Assembly: GCA_023400985.1 (NCBI GenBank)
Contig: JAEXEN010000019.1
Coordinates: 58,192 to 122,191 of the forward strand
Reading direction: 5' to 3'
Origin: Bacillota bacterium
GTDB taxonomy: Bacteria; Bacillota; Clostridia; Christensenellales; CAG-138
Length of the DNA: 64,000 nucleotides
A program made the translations under genes and the position numbers. Shown in pieces: positions 1 through 8,054 of the stretch (the first letter of the stretch is position 1; the number at the start of each line of letters is the position of its first letter). The notes under the pieces are model-generated. The model saw only the letters and a list, made by a program, of their open reading frames with translations. It was not told the DNA's origin and ran no database searches.

Positions 1-1
1 G

Positions 2-565
2 GAGGTCTACCGCGATACCTTTGTAAACGGCGTTCTCACGAAGAGCGAGCTTTTGTATACGGATACCTACCATGCCGTGACGGAAGTTGTGCTGCGGGGC
101 ACAAAAACACCGCATCTCATTACGGATATGACGGACGACGAGCTCAAAACGCTTGCGAAAACGCTGTACGTTTCGTACGTTTATAGGAGCGGCGAGAATA
201 ACTTTGAGGCAATCAGCGTACATTACGGTGCGCTCTTTAAGCTACTGGACATCCATTTCGGCGGAATCATGGGGGGAGGCGATGATCGCGAGGTCTCCTT
301 CACCATCGGCGTGCCCATGCAAGCGTTCGATGTCGACAAATGCTGGCCCTACGCGGCGGTGATCTTCGCGCTTGACCCGGATGCCGCTATGATGAACATC
401 GGTAGCATGGAATACCATACCGACGGGACCGACGCGCTCAGCTCGCTCTCCCGCGAGGACGTGCAAAAGCATTACGGCGCGGTGCTCGAGAAGCCGCTAT
501 TGAACTATGCCAAAAGCGGGGAGGATCTTTTTTATCTTTTAAAAACGGTTGCGCATTTTAACTGA
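2..565 (+). CDS. C-terminal part of a G5-like / DUF4825-like protein (5' end outside window)
   Basis: The frame is open from base 2, so the gene begins left of the window; the TTG at 53 is only an internal codon. The first 30 or so visible residues (VYRDTFVNGVLTKSELL... ending EVVLRGTK) resemble the end of a G5 domain, an extracellular module of cell-wall proteins. The last 60 residues (VIFALDPDAAMMNIGSM ... SREDVQKHYG) resemble the end of DUF4825, found in BlaR1-type and surface proteins. The family assignment is from pattern only and is tentative. It ends in TGA at 565 and is followed by a hairpin terminator. No catalytic motif is visible. Confidence 0.6.
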   Translation, partial: EVYRDTFVNGVLTKSELLYTDTYHAVTEVVLRGTKTPHLITDMTDDELKTLAKTLYVSYVYRSGENNFEAISVHYGALFKLLDIHFGGIMGGGDDREVSFTIGVPMQAFDVDKCWPYAAVIFALDPDAAMMNIGSMEYHTDGTDALSSLSREDVQKHYGAVLEKPLLNYAKSGEDLFYLLKTVAHFN

Positions 566-589
566 ATATAGGAAATAACGATAATCATT

Positions 590-649
590 GGCTGTCACAC
601 TGAAAGCGCCGCAAAAGCTGCTGCGCTTGCGGTGGGACAGCCATTTTTA
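590..649 (+). terminator. intrinsic terminator after the first gene
   Basis: An outer stem pairs GGCTGTCACAC (590-600) with GTGGGACAGCC (632-642) with one mismatch. The loop is GC-rich and the hairpin is followed by ATTTTTAG. It separates the partial gene from the next one. Confidence 0.65.
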
Positions 650-703
650 GCTTTGAAAAAAGCGGCGACTCGTGTATAATACTTGGGAGAAAGGAAAGGA
701 TTT

Positions 704-1603
704 ATGGATTTTAAGCGACTGCAGCTCAAAGATATCGAAACATTTAGGCCTTATTTGAAAAAGATGAAGTTCAACACATGCGACTATACCGTAGGCGGTA
801 TTTTTATGTGGAGGGACTTTTTTCACATGGAGTATTGTTTGGAGGATGATGTACTTTACTCCAGGCTCCTTACCGCCGATGGCGACTTCTACAACAACCT
901 CCCGCTCTGCGGCGACGTGGACACGGCCCTCAAAAGGCTCATTTCTCACATAAAGGAGCAGGACAAACCCTGTAGGTTCTGCACCATACCGCAAAGCTAT
1001 GTGCACCATTTTGAAAAGCTTGGCTCTTCCCTTGGCTATTCCGTAGAGATCTATGAGCAGGAGAACTTTTTTGACTACCTCTACCTTGCGTCGGATTTGA
1101 CGACGCTTAAAGGGAAAAAGTTCAGCGGGCAAAGAAACCAGATCAGCAAATTCCTGCGCTCCTACGGCGACTGGTCGTATGATACGATCGCGCCAAAGGA
1201 TATCGGCGACATAAAAGCCTTCTTCAACGCGTATATGGAAGAAAGAAGCGAATCGAACGCTTCCGCGAGCGCCTTGGAGGAAAACCGCATGACGCACGAG
1301 GTGCTCGAAAATTTGGAGAGCTACAAAATGCTTGGCGGCGTCCTCCGCGTAGGCAGCAAGATCGCCGGGTTTTCTTTGGGCGAGATCGTTGACGATACTT
1401 TGTTCGTCCACGTGGAAAAGGCGGATCGCTCGTTTGCGGGTGCTTACCAGATGCTCGTCAACCAATTCGCCCTGAAATTTTCGGATGAAAACATACAATT
1501 CATCAACCGCGAAGAGGATATGGGCGACGAAGGCTTAAGGATCGCGAAAAACGCATATCACCCCGTGCAGTTGATCAAAAAATATTTGGTTGAGATAAGG
1601 TAA
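704..1603 (+). CDS. DUF2156 (phosphatidylglycerol lysyltransferase C-terminal-like) protein
   Basis: A 299-residue cytosolic protein of the DUF2156 family, which has tandem GNAT-like folds and is related to the aminoacyl-transfer domain of MprF. Family motifs seen are QRNQISKFLR near residue 145, a central RVGSKIAGFSLGEI strand, HVEKADRSFAGAYQML, and the terminal FINREEDMGDEGLRIAK signature. There are no membrane segments, so it is the soluble stand-alone form. Its substrate is not known; transfer of an aminoacyl or acyl group is inferred from the family. I start it at ATG 704, behind GGAGAAAGGAAAGGA, rather than at the upstream TTG 683. A TATAAT at 674-679 may be its -10. It converges on the MFS gene across a shared terminator. 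Confidence 0.85.
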   Translation: MDFKRLQLKDIETFRPYLKKMKFNTCDYTVGGIFMWRDFFHMEYCLEDDVLYSRLLTADGDFYNNLPLCGDVDTALKRLISHIKEQDKPCRFCTIPQSYVHHFEKLGSSLGYSVEIYEQENFFDYLYLASDLTTLKGKKFSGQRNQISKFLRSYGDWSYDTIAPKDIGDIKAFFNAYMEERSESNASASALEENRMTHEVLENLESYKMLGGVLRVGSKIAGFSLGEIVDDTLFVHVEKADRSFAGAYQMLVNQFALKFSDENIQFINREEDMGDEGLRIAKNAYHPVQLIKKYLVEIR

Positions 1604-1620
1604 AACAAAGTAAAAATATT

Positions 1621-1670
1621 TTCTGTAAGCAATAAGGGCATCCTGCAGGATGCCCTTATTGCTTACAGAA
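1621..1670. terminator. perfect 50-bp palindrome, bidirectional terminator
   Basis: Bases 1621-1645 (TTCTGTAAGCAATAAGGGCA...) and 1646-1670 are exact reverse complements, giving a roughly 23-bp stem with a TGCA tip. It lies between the converging DUF2156 and MFS genes, with A/T-rich flanks on both sides, so it can stop transcription from either direction. Confidence 0.8.
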
Positions 1671-1675
1671 CGTAT

Positions 1676-2977
1676 TTATTTCGCTTGCTTATGCATATGG
1701 ATGCGCTTCACGAGGAGCAAAAGAAGCGCGCCTACCACGAGGAAGAGCACGATGGAGCCGATGGCCCAATAAAGCCCGTATTGCTCGGCGAGCGCAGAAT
1801 CAAGCCCGTGGTTGGAGTAATAGTTGTGCATGCGGTACGAGAGCGTGCTGAACACCAGCGGGCCCACGAAGGTGGAGGTTCTGCCGGCCACGGAAAGGAA
1901 GCCGTAAAACTCAGTCGCCTTGTCTTGCGGGGCGAGCTGGCTCACCATCGAGCGGCTGACGGCCTGCGCGCCGGAAAGCGCGAAGCCCGCGATGAAGCCG
2001 ATCACGTAAAACAGCACGATATCCTTGATAAAGAACAGGCCTATGATGGAAGCGATCAGAATCACGAGGGAGAAGAGGATGGAGTCCCTGCTGTTTTTTC
2101 TGTCGGCGATCTTGCCGAAGAGCAGCGCCCCGGCCGCACCGGAGAGCTGTATGATGATGACGAATATGATGAGCTGCGTCTGCTCCATGCCGAAAAGTGT
2201 CGCGCCGATGATGGCCGCAAAATCCATCAGCATCATAATGCCGTCGTTGTAGATCAAAAACGCGACCGTGTATTTGAGAAATTCCTTGTATTGCTTTACG
2301 GAGCGGAACGTTTCGGCAAGCTTCCTAAACGCGTGCCTTGCGACGTTTTCGCCCGCGGGGAGCTGCTCCGCCTCACGCTTTTCCTTGACAAAGAGGAAGG
2401 TGGGAAGCGCGGAGGCAAGGTAGAATACGGCGGTGATCAAAAACGCGTAGGGGATCACCTCGTTGCCGATGATCTGTATGGGCACAAGCACAATCAGAAG
2501 CGCCGCTATGCCGCCAAGCATGCCGATGGCCCAGCCCTTGCCCGAAACGGAGCCGAGCAATTCGGGGGAGGAAACATCCGTCAAAAGAGCGTCATAAAAT
2601 ACCTGTGAGGCTCGATAGCCGATTTCCGCGAGAATGAAAAACAGCATGCCGGTGAACACATCGCCCTTGCGCACGAAAAACAAAAGCGCCGTAAAGACCA
2701 CAGCAATGCCGGTGAAGACGATGAGGAACTTCTTTTTAGATTTGGTGAAATCCGCGATCGCACCGAATATGGGCGACATCACCGCTACGATAACGGCGGC
2801 GATACCGACGGAAATACCCCAAAGCCGCGTGCCCTCCGCACCGCCCACAACGCTGTTTTTGAAGTAAGCGGAATACACCGCAAGCAGTACGACCGACGCG
2901 TAGGCGGAGTTGCCGAAATCGTAAAAATACCACGCGTGGCGGGACCGTGCGGCTGCTGCATCGATTTGCTTTTTCAT
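1676..2977 (-). CDS. MFS transporter, UMF1/Atg22-like family
   Basis: A 433-residue, 12-helix membrane carrier. The N-terminal motif AWYFYDFGNSAYASVVLL and the later GISVGIAAVIVAVMSPIFGAIAD are hallmarks of the UMF1/Vps22 (Atg22-like) branch of the major facilitator superfamily. In fungi the family exports amino acids from the vacuole; the bacterial substrate is unknown. A second signature, GFIAGFALSGAQAVSRSMVSQ, lies near residue 335. The start chosen is 2977 (MKKQID), with AGAGGA about 8 nt upstream; the longer reading from 3031 lacks a Shine-Dalgarno site. It is transcribed alone, towards the shared terminator at 1621-1670, and diverges from the ABC transporter operon. Confidence 0.85.
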   Translation of the reverse strand: MKKQIDAAAARSRHAWYFYDFGNSAYASVVLLAVYSAYFKNSVVGGAEGTRLWGISVGIAAVIVAVMSPIFGAIADFTKSKKKFLIVFTGIAVVFTALLFFVRKGDVFTGMLFFILAEIGYRASQVFYDALLTDVSSPELLGSVSGKGWAIGMLGGIAALLIVLVPIQIIGNEVIPYAFLITAVFYLASALPTFLFVKEKREAEQLPAGENVARHAFRKLAETFRSVKQYKEFLKYTVAFLIYNDGIMMLMDFAAIIGATLFGMEQTQLIIFVIIIQLSGAAGALLFGKIADRKNSRDSILFSLVILIASIIGLFFIKDIVLFYVIGFIAGFALSGAQAVSRSMVSQLAPQDKATEFYGFLSVAGRTSTFVGPLVFSTLSYRMHNYYSNHGLDSALAEQYGLYWAIGSIVLFLVVGALLLLLVKRIHMHKQAK

Positions 2978-3104
2978 GTCGTTATCCTCTGCTCCAATCG
3001 ACGAAAAAATGAAGGATTCCTTATATATCATACAAAAGTTTTTTTAAGATAGCAAGAAGGCGCGGGCAGGATTTGCGGATGCAAATGCAGCATGAGCTTT
3101 GTTA

Positions 3105-3132
3105 TTGACAAGGGTTGACAGCTTGATATACT
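3105..3132 (+). promoter_or_regulatory. sigma-A promoter of the ABC-transporter operon
   Basis: TTGACA at 3105-3110, a 16-bp spacer and TATACT at 3127-3132. A second TTGACA at 3115-3120 lies too close to any -10 to be the partner. The expected transcription start, near 3139, falls against the first GTTAG-N6-CTAAC operator. Confidence 0.65.
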
Positions 3133-3140
3133 ATAATGTA

Positions 3141-3156
3141 GTTAGAAACAACTAAC
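3141..3156. promoter_or_regulatory. operator 1: GTTAG-N6-CTAAC inverted repeat
   Basis: GTTAG AAACAA CTAAC lies just downstream of the -10, so a bound repressor would cover the transcription start. The same half-sites with the same 6-bp spacing recur at 3193-3210. Confidence 0.6.
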
Positions 3157-3187
3157 CGTCGTGCGCCGAAAGGCGCTTAATATCAAG

Positions 3188-3215
3188 ACATTGGTTAGTG
3201 TTAACTAACCAATGT
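3188..3215. promoter_or_regulatory. operator 2: 12-bp-arm palindrome containing GTTAG-N6-CTAAC
   Basis: ACATTGGTTAGT and ACTAACCAATGT are exact reverse complements separated by GTTA. The core matches operator 1, 52 bp upstream. A GNRA-capped hairpin (GCGCC-GAAA-GGCGC, 3163-3176) lies between the two operators. The pair implies a dimeric repressor of TetR or MarR type; its gene is not in this window. Confidence 0.65.
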
Positions 3216-3244
3216 GCTTGGCAAAGGATCGGCAGGGGGTATCT

Positions 3245-5065
3245 ATGGAAAAAACGAAGACGCAAAAAAAGAAAAAAACCGGTACGGCCAGGCTTTTGGA
3301 GCTGGCCGCCACCAAGAAACCGCTGATGATAGGCTCGCTGATCTTATCGGCGTTAGCCTCCGTCGTAAGCTTTGTACCCTATATCGCTATTTATCTTATC
3401 GTGCGGGAAATTCTAAGTGCGCTGCCGGATATGGCGACGCTCGACGCCGCGCTGCTCATCCGGTACGGCTTCATCGCTTTTATGGGCGTGGTGGGAAATA
3501 TCCTGCTGTATTTCGGTGCGCTGATGTGCTCGCATCTGGCCGCATTCGGCACGCTGTATGAGCTTAAGGTCAATTTTGCCACGCATCTTGCCAAGGTTCC
3601 GCTGGGCTTTCATGTGATGGTGGGAAGTGGGAAGCTGCGCAAAATCACGGACGAAAACATAGAAAAGGTCGAGGGCTTCATTGCACACCAACTGCCCGAT
3701 CTGGTAGCTGCGTTCGTCGCCCCCGTGGTGATGGTCGTCATCCTGATGGCTGTGGACTGGCGTTTTGGCCTCGCCGTGATGGCGGGCGTAATCGCCGCCT
3801 TCATCATCCAATTCTCGCTCTACGGCAATGAGGGCTCCAAGACAATGATGGCCAAGTACCAAAAATCCATTGAAGAAATGAACAACGCTTCGGTTGAGTA
3901 CATACGGGGCATTTCGGTAGTGAAAGCGTTCAGACAGACGGTTTATTCCTTCCGCCGCCTGCACGATACGATCAAAGCGTATACGTCTATGGTCATCCCT
4001 TACACACTGAGCTGGGAAAACTCCTTTTCCGGCTTTACGACGCTTGTGAACAATATCTATTTATTTGTGTTGCCGGTCGCCATCCTTGTGGGAACAAAGA
4101 CCACGGACTACGCCGCGTTTGCCGGCACCGTTATTTTCTATCTTATCTTTGTTCAAGCGGCTGCGAGCATTTTGATGAAGATCATGTATGTGAACGGAAA
4201 CGCCATGCGAATTATCTCCGGCGTGGAGGCGATGGACGAAGTCCTTGCCGAGCCGGAGCTTGTTGAGCCCGCGCAGCCCAGGACCGTAACAAAGTACGAT
4301 GTGGAGTTTCGGAATGTTGTGTTTTCCTATAACAAGGAAACGGAGGCGCTTTCCGGCGTTTCCTTTGCGGCAAAGCAAGGCGAAATCACTGCCATCGTCG
4401 GCCCGTCCGGCGGCGGAAAGAGCACCATCGCCCATCTGATCCCCCGCTTCTTCGACGTGAACGAGGGCGGGATCGAAATCGGCGGCGTAGACATCCGGCA
4501 GATGGATACCCACTATTTGATGGAGCAGGTCAGCTTTGTTTTTCAGGATGTGTTCCTGTTTAAACAAAGCGTGAGGGACAACATCCGGATGGGAAATCAA
4601 AGCGCCACGGATGAGCAGGTCGTGGCGGCGGCCAAGGCGGCGCAGTGCCATGATTTCATCATGAAGCTGCCAAACGGTTATCATACCGTGATCGGCACGC
4701 GGGGCGTGCACCTTTCGGGCGGCGAAAAACAGCGTATCGCCATTGCGAGGGCGATCGTGAAGGACGCGCCTATCGTCGTACTCGACGAGGCTACCGCCTT
4801 TGCCGATCCGGAAAACGAGCACCTGATCCAAAAAGCGTTTGAGCGGCTTATGAAAAACAAGACCGTCGTGATGATCGCTCACCGCCTTTCCACCGTCCGC
4901 AGCGCCAACAACATCATCGTGGTGGACGGCGGCAGGGTGGTCGAGCAAGGTACGCATGACGAACTGCTGCAAAAAGATGGAAAATACTGCGCCATGTGGC
5001 GCACGTATACCGAAACTGCGAGCTGGAGCATGGCAAAAGAAAAGGAGGTGCGGGCGCATGCCTAA
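3245..5065 (+). CDS. ABC half-transporter 1 (permease-ATPase fusion, YbtPQ/IrtAB-like)
   Basis: A 606-residue fusion of six transmembrane helices (about residues 20-320) and an ATPase domain (about 350-590). Motifs seen are Walker A GPSGGGKST, signature LSGGEKQR, Walker B VVLDEATAFADPENE and H-loop IAHRLST. GKLRKITDENIEKVEGFIAH in the membrane part and the unusual DEATAFADPENE are, to my knowledge, typical of the YbtP/YbtQ-IrtA/IrtB subgroup, which has an exporter fold but imports siderophores; the substrate here is inference. Start ATG 3245 follows GCAGGGGG; the ATG at 3212 lies inside operator 2. It overlaps its partner gene by 8 bp, so the two are probably co-translated as a heterodimer. 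Confidence 0.88.
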   Translation: MEKTKTQKKKKTGTARLLELAATKKPLMIGSLILSALASVVSFVPYIAIYLIVREILSALPDMATLDAALLIRYGFIAFMGVVGNILLYFGALMCSHLAAFGTLYELKVNFATHLAKVPLGFHVMVGSGKLRKITDENIEKVEGFIAHQLPDLVAAFVAPVVMVVILMAVDWRFGLAVMAGVIAAFIIQFSLYGNEGSKTMMAKYQKSIEEMNNASVEYIRGISVVKAFRQTVYSFRRLHDTIKAYTSMVIPYTLSWENSFSGFTTLVNNIYLFVLPVAILVGTKTTDYAAFAGTVIFYLIFVQAAASILMKIMYVNGNAMRIISGVEAMDEVLAEPELVEPAQPRTVTKYDVEFRNVVFSYNKETEALSGVSFAAKQGEITAIVGPSGGGKSTIAHLIPRFFDVNEGGIEIGGVDIRQMDTHYLMEQVSFVFQDVFLFKQSVRDNIRMGNQSATDEQVVAAAKAAQCHDFIMKLPNGYHTVIGTRGVHLSGGEKQRIAIARAIVKDAPIVVLDEATAFADPENEHLIQKAFERLMKNKTVVMIAHRLSTVRSANNIIVVDGGRVVEQGTHDELLQKDGKYCAMWRTYTETASWSMAKEKEVRAHA

Positions 5066-6806
5066 ATTACAAGCTGCGTTTATGCTGACAGATAAGGGAT
5101 ATAAGGACTTAAAAGGTGCGATCGCCGCCTGCACGCTGACCAATTTTTCCATGATGCTGCCTTTCGGCGTGATGATAGAGGTCATTATGGAGCTGATCAA
5201 ACCGCTTTCCGGCGGGGAGATATCGTGGAACAGGATGTGGCTCTATTTCGGCATGGGGATCGTGGCCGCGGTTATCGTATTTTTGTGCAATAAAAACGAC
5301 TATAAGAAAACCTATGTCACCTCATATATGCAGAGCGAAAGCACTCGCATAGCGCTGGCCGAGCACATCCGTAAGCTGCCCATGAGCTTGTTCAACTCCA
5401 AAGATCTGTCCGAACTGACTACCAATTTGATGGACGACGTAGCGACGAGCGAACATGTTTTAAGCCACGTCGTGCCGCAGCTTTTTGCCAACGCGATCTC
5501 TATCACGGTGATCTGCGCCATGATGGCCGTGTTCGACTGGCGGATGGCGCTGAGCATGTTCATTACGGCGCCGCTTGCGTTTTTCATCGTTGTGTTCAGC
5601 CGCAGGGTCTACGGCAAGCTGCATCAAAAGCATTCGGAGGCTAAACTTTCCGCCTCCGGCCAGGTGCAGGAATACATCGAGGGCATCAAGGTCATCCGCG
5701 CCTGTAATCTGGACGGCGAAAAATTCTCGGCGCTGGAGAAGGCGCTGCGGACCATGATGCGCCTTGCTATCTCCATGGAGCTCGGGACCGGCGTCTTTGT
5801 GACCGGCGCGCAGGTCGTGCTGCAAGCGGGTATAGGCCTGACGGTTCTCGCGGGAACGACGCTGATAACGAATGGGCAGATCGGCTTTATTCCGATGCTC
5901 ATGTTCGTGTTGATCGTAGTTCGTATTTACGGCCCTATTTTGGTGGAATTGACGCTTTTGCCCGAGCTGTTTTACTTCCAAATCGCCATCAAGCGCATGC
6001 GCGATCTGATGGCCTTCAAGCCGATGGAAGGTGATGCGGACAAGGCGCTTGAGAGCTTTGATATCGGGTTTAAAAATGTGGATTTCCACTATAACGACGG
6101 CGGTGAGCAGACCATCCGCGATATGAATGCGGCTATTCCGTCCGGTGGTATCACGGCGCTGGTGGGGCCGTCCGGCAGCGGTAAGAGTACCGTGTCGCGC
6201 CTGATTGCCCGCTTCTGGGATGTGAACCGCGGGAAACTCACCATCGGCGGCACAGATGTCAAAACCCTTGACCCCGAGCATTTGATGAGCTATATGAGTT
6301 TTGTTTTTCAGGACGTGGTGCTGTTTAACGATACGATCTACAACAACATCCGTATCGGCAACATGGCTGCCTCACGGGAGGAGGTTATGGCCGCTGCCAA
6401 AGCTGCCTGTTGCGACGAGTTTATTGACAAGCTGCCAAACGGCTACGATACTTTGCTAAGTGAAAACGGCTCCTCCCTTTCTGGCGGCGAACGCCAGCGG
6501 CTTTCTATCGCACGGGCGCTTTTAAAGGATGCGCCGATCGTTTTGCTGGACGAGGCCACCGCTTCTCTTGACCCGGAAAACGAGGCGCTTATACAAAAGG
6601 CGATTTCGACTTTGATCAAGAACAAAACGGTGATCGTGATCGCGCACCGCCTGCGCACGATCACGGGCGCGGATAAGATCATTGTTCTGGACAAGGGCCA
6701 AGTGGTTGAACAGGGCACACATGAAGAACTTTTAGGGCGCAACGGCCTGTATCGGAGGCTGTTCACCATCCAGCAAGAGAGCTTGGGCTGGAGCGTAGGG
6801 GCATGA
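5058..6806 (+). CDS. ABC half-transporter 2 (permease-ATPase fusion)
   Basis: A 582-residue partner of the preceding half-transporter with the same architecture: six membrane helices, then an ATPase with Walker A GPSGSGKST, signature LSGGERQR, Walker B VLLDEATASLDPENE and IAHRLRT. Both partners have intact catalytic motifs, so both ATP sites look competent. The start at 5058 (MPKLQAAF) has AAAGGAGG ten bases upstream and overlaps the previous stop by 8 bp. Its own stop overlaps the DUF3793 start (ATGA). Together with DUF3793 and flavodoxin, which are often iron-linked, the context favours a metal-chelate or redox-cofactor substrate over a drug. That is inference. Confidence 0.88.
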   Translation: MPKLQAAFMLTDKGYKDLKGAIAACTLTNFSMMLPFGVMIEVIMELIKPLSGGEISWNRMWLYFGMGIVAAVIVFLCNKNDYKKTYVTSYMQSESTRIALAEHIRKLPMSLFNSKDLSELTTNLMDDVATSEHVLSHVVPQLFANAISITVICAMMAVFDWRMALSMFITAPLAFFIVVFSRRVYGKLHQKHSEAKLSASGQVQEYIEGIKVIRACNLDGEKFSALEKALRTMMRLAISMELGTGVFVTGAQVVLQAGIGLTVLAGTTLITNGQIGFIPMLMFVLIVVRIYGPILVELTLLPELFYFQIAIKRMRDLMAFKPMEGDADKALESFDIGFKNVDFHYNDGGEQTIRDMNAAIPSGGITALVGPSGSGKSTVSRLIARFWDVNRGKLTIGGTDVKTLDPEHLMSYMSFVFQDVVLFNDTIYNNIRIGNMAASREEVMAAAKAACCDEFIDKLPNGYDTLLSENGSSLSGGERQRLSIARALLKDAPIVLLDEATASLDPENEALIQKAISTLIKNKTVIVIAHRLRTITGADKIIVLDKGQVVEQGTHEELLGRNGLYRRLFTIQQESLGWSVGA

Positions 6807-7369
6807 GCGGGTTCGATTATAAGCTGGCGTTTCACTGCGCGCCGACCTTGGCGGGCGTAAAACCTGCGAACCTCCTCTCGATTAGGCACGGTGATTGGGA
6901 TACGATCAAAGCAGGCATTGCCCGAAGCGGACGAATATTTGCCGGCAAGGGAATTTATTTTCGCAGGCTTGTTTTTTGCGAAAAGCATGTTCTTCTTCTC
7001 GTATACCGGCGCGATATGCTTATAAAGCATCTCGCTTTTCCCGAAAACCGCCGCATACTCGAACGCTATGGCTACGGCCCGGATGGGACGATCGGCGTGC
7101 ATCTGAACCGGCTTGCAGTGAGGATAGCGAATTCGGACGGCTTCCCTCACGAGATCGGGATCTTTCTGGGCTATCCCCCTGAGGATGTGCTCGGGTTTAT
7201 CGAGCACGGAGGCAAAAACTACCGCCTGTGCGGTTGTTGGAAGGTCTATGAGGATATAGCGGGGGCAAAACGGCTTTTTTCCGCCTACGAGCATGCGCGC
7301 TGCTTTTACTGTGCGTGTGTGCTCGGCGGCGAGGAAATACAAAACATACAATATGGAGGTATAGCATAA
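6803..7369 (+). CDS. DUF3793 family protein
   Basis: A 188-residue soluble protein of the DUF3793 family. Family features seen are HCAPTLAGVKPANLL at the start, a central VYRRDMLIKHL, and GFPHEIGIFLGYPPEDVLGFI followed by CGCWKVYED. The molecular function is not known. In Clostridia the family commonly sits beside flavodoxins and iron-transport genes, as it does here. Its start overlaps the upstream ABC stop by 4 bp (ATGA) and its stop overlaps the flavodoxin start by 1 bp (TAATG), so the four genes form one translationally coupled operon. Confidence 0.85.
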   Translation: MSGFDYKLAFHCAPTLAGVKPANLLSIRHGDWDTIKAGIARSGRIFAGKGIYFRRLVFCEKHVLLLVYRRDMLIKHLAFPENRRILERYGYGPDGTIGVHLNRLAVRIANSDGFPHEIGIFLGYPPEDVLGFIEHGGKNYRLCGCWKVYEDIAGAKRLFSAYEHARCFYCACVLGGEEIQNIQYGGIA

Positions 7370-7797
7370 TGGAAAAAGTATTGGTGGTATATTGGTCCGG
7401 AACGGGCAATACGAAGCTGATGGCGGAGTCTGTCGCCCAAGGCGCAAAAGAGGCGGGCGCGGAAGCCGTGCTGGCTGAAGTGGGAAATATCACGGTACAG
7501 GCGGCGGAATACAGCCGCATCGCTTTCGGTTGCCCGAGCATGGGTGACGAGGTCTTGGAAGAAGGCGAAATGGAGCCGTTCTTCGCGGAAGTGGAAGCGA
7601 AGCTGCACGGCAAAAAAATAGCCTTGTTCGGTTCTTATGGCTGGGGCGACGGTCAATGGATGCGCGATTGGGAAGCGCGGGTGAAGTCGGCAGGGGCCGA
7701 TCTCTGCGGCGGCGAAGGGGTTATCTGCAACGATACGCCGGACGAAGACGCTTTGACCGAATGCAAAAAGTTGGGTGAAAGCCTCGCTGCGATGTAA
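7369..7797 (+). CDS. flavodoxin (short-chain)
   Basis: A 142-residue FMN-binding electron carrier. The phosphate-binding loop VYWSGTGNTKLMAES starts at residue 8. The flavin-flanking segments FGCPSMGDEVLEEGEMEPF and ALFGSYGWGDGQWMRDW are also present. Length and motifs match short-chain flavodoxins, which commonly replace ferredoxin under iron limitation. ATG 7369 follows GGAGGTATAGCATA. It is the last gene of the ABC-ABC-DUF3793-flavodoxin operon. The next gene is on the opposite strand, with only 46 bp between and no obvious hairpin. Confidence 0.92.
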   Translation: MEKVLVVYWSGTGNTKLMAESVAQGAKEAGAEAVLAEVGNITVQAAEYSRIAFGCPSMGDEVLEEGEMEPFFAEVEAKLHGKKIALFGSYGWGDGQWMRDWEARVKSAGADLCGGEGVICNDTPDEDALTECKKLGESLAAM

Positions 7798-7843
7798 ATA
7801 CGGGACCGGGGCGCTGGAAGAACAAAATAAGGTATCGGTGTTT

Positions 7844-8053
7844 TTAATAGCCTAATCCGAGCGCCCTGACACAGGTTTCCATCAGACGCATGATGCTCGG
7901 TGGTTCGACGCCGCTTGCCTGCAATACCGCCAGGGTCAGTCCCGGGATAAACAGCGCAAGAAAAGCGAATATGCCCCGCGGCGCACGCTTCCGTAGTAAG
8001 GGGATTAGGTCTATCAGCGCGATCAACAAAAAACCGATCAATATTAACGCCAT
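7844..8053 (-). CDS. small two-helix membrane protein of the ger operon
   Basis: A 69-residue hydrophobic protein with two predicted membrane helices (LILIGFLLIALIDLIPLL and GIFAFLALFIPGLTLAVLQA) separated by a basic turn, RKRAPR. It follows the GerAB gene by 1 bp on the same strand and has good upstream spacing, so it is probably a real fourth member of the germination operon. I do not recognise a named family. Small membrane proteins, including GerD-like or GerAB-associated ones, are known in ger loci, but no specific homology is claimed. Confidence 0.65.
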   Translation of the reverse strand: MALILIGFLLIALIDLIPLLRKRAPRGIFAFLALFIPGLTLAVLQASGVEPPSIMRLMETCVRALGLGY

Positions 8054-8054
8054 A

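Noticed and set aside
3212..3214. ATG 3212 as start of the first ABC half-transporter
   Set aside because: It lies within operator 2 and lacks a ribosome site; ATG 3245 has GCAGGGGG.
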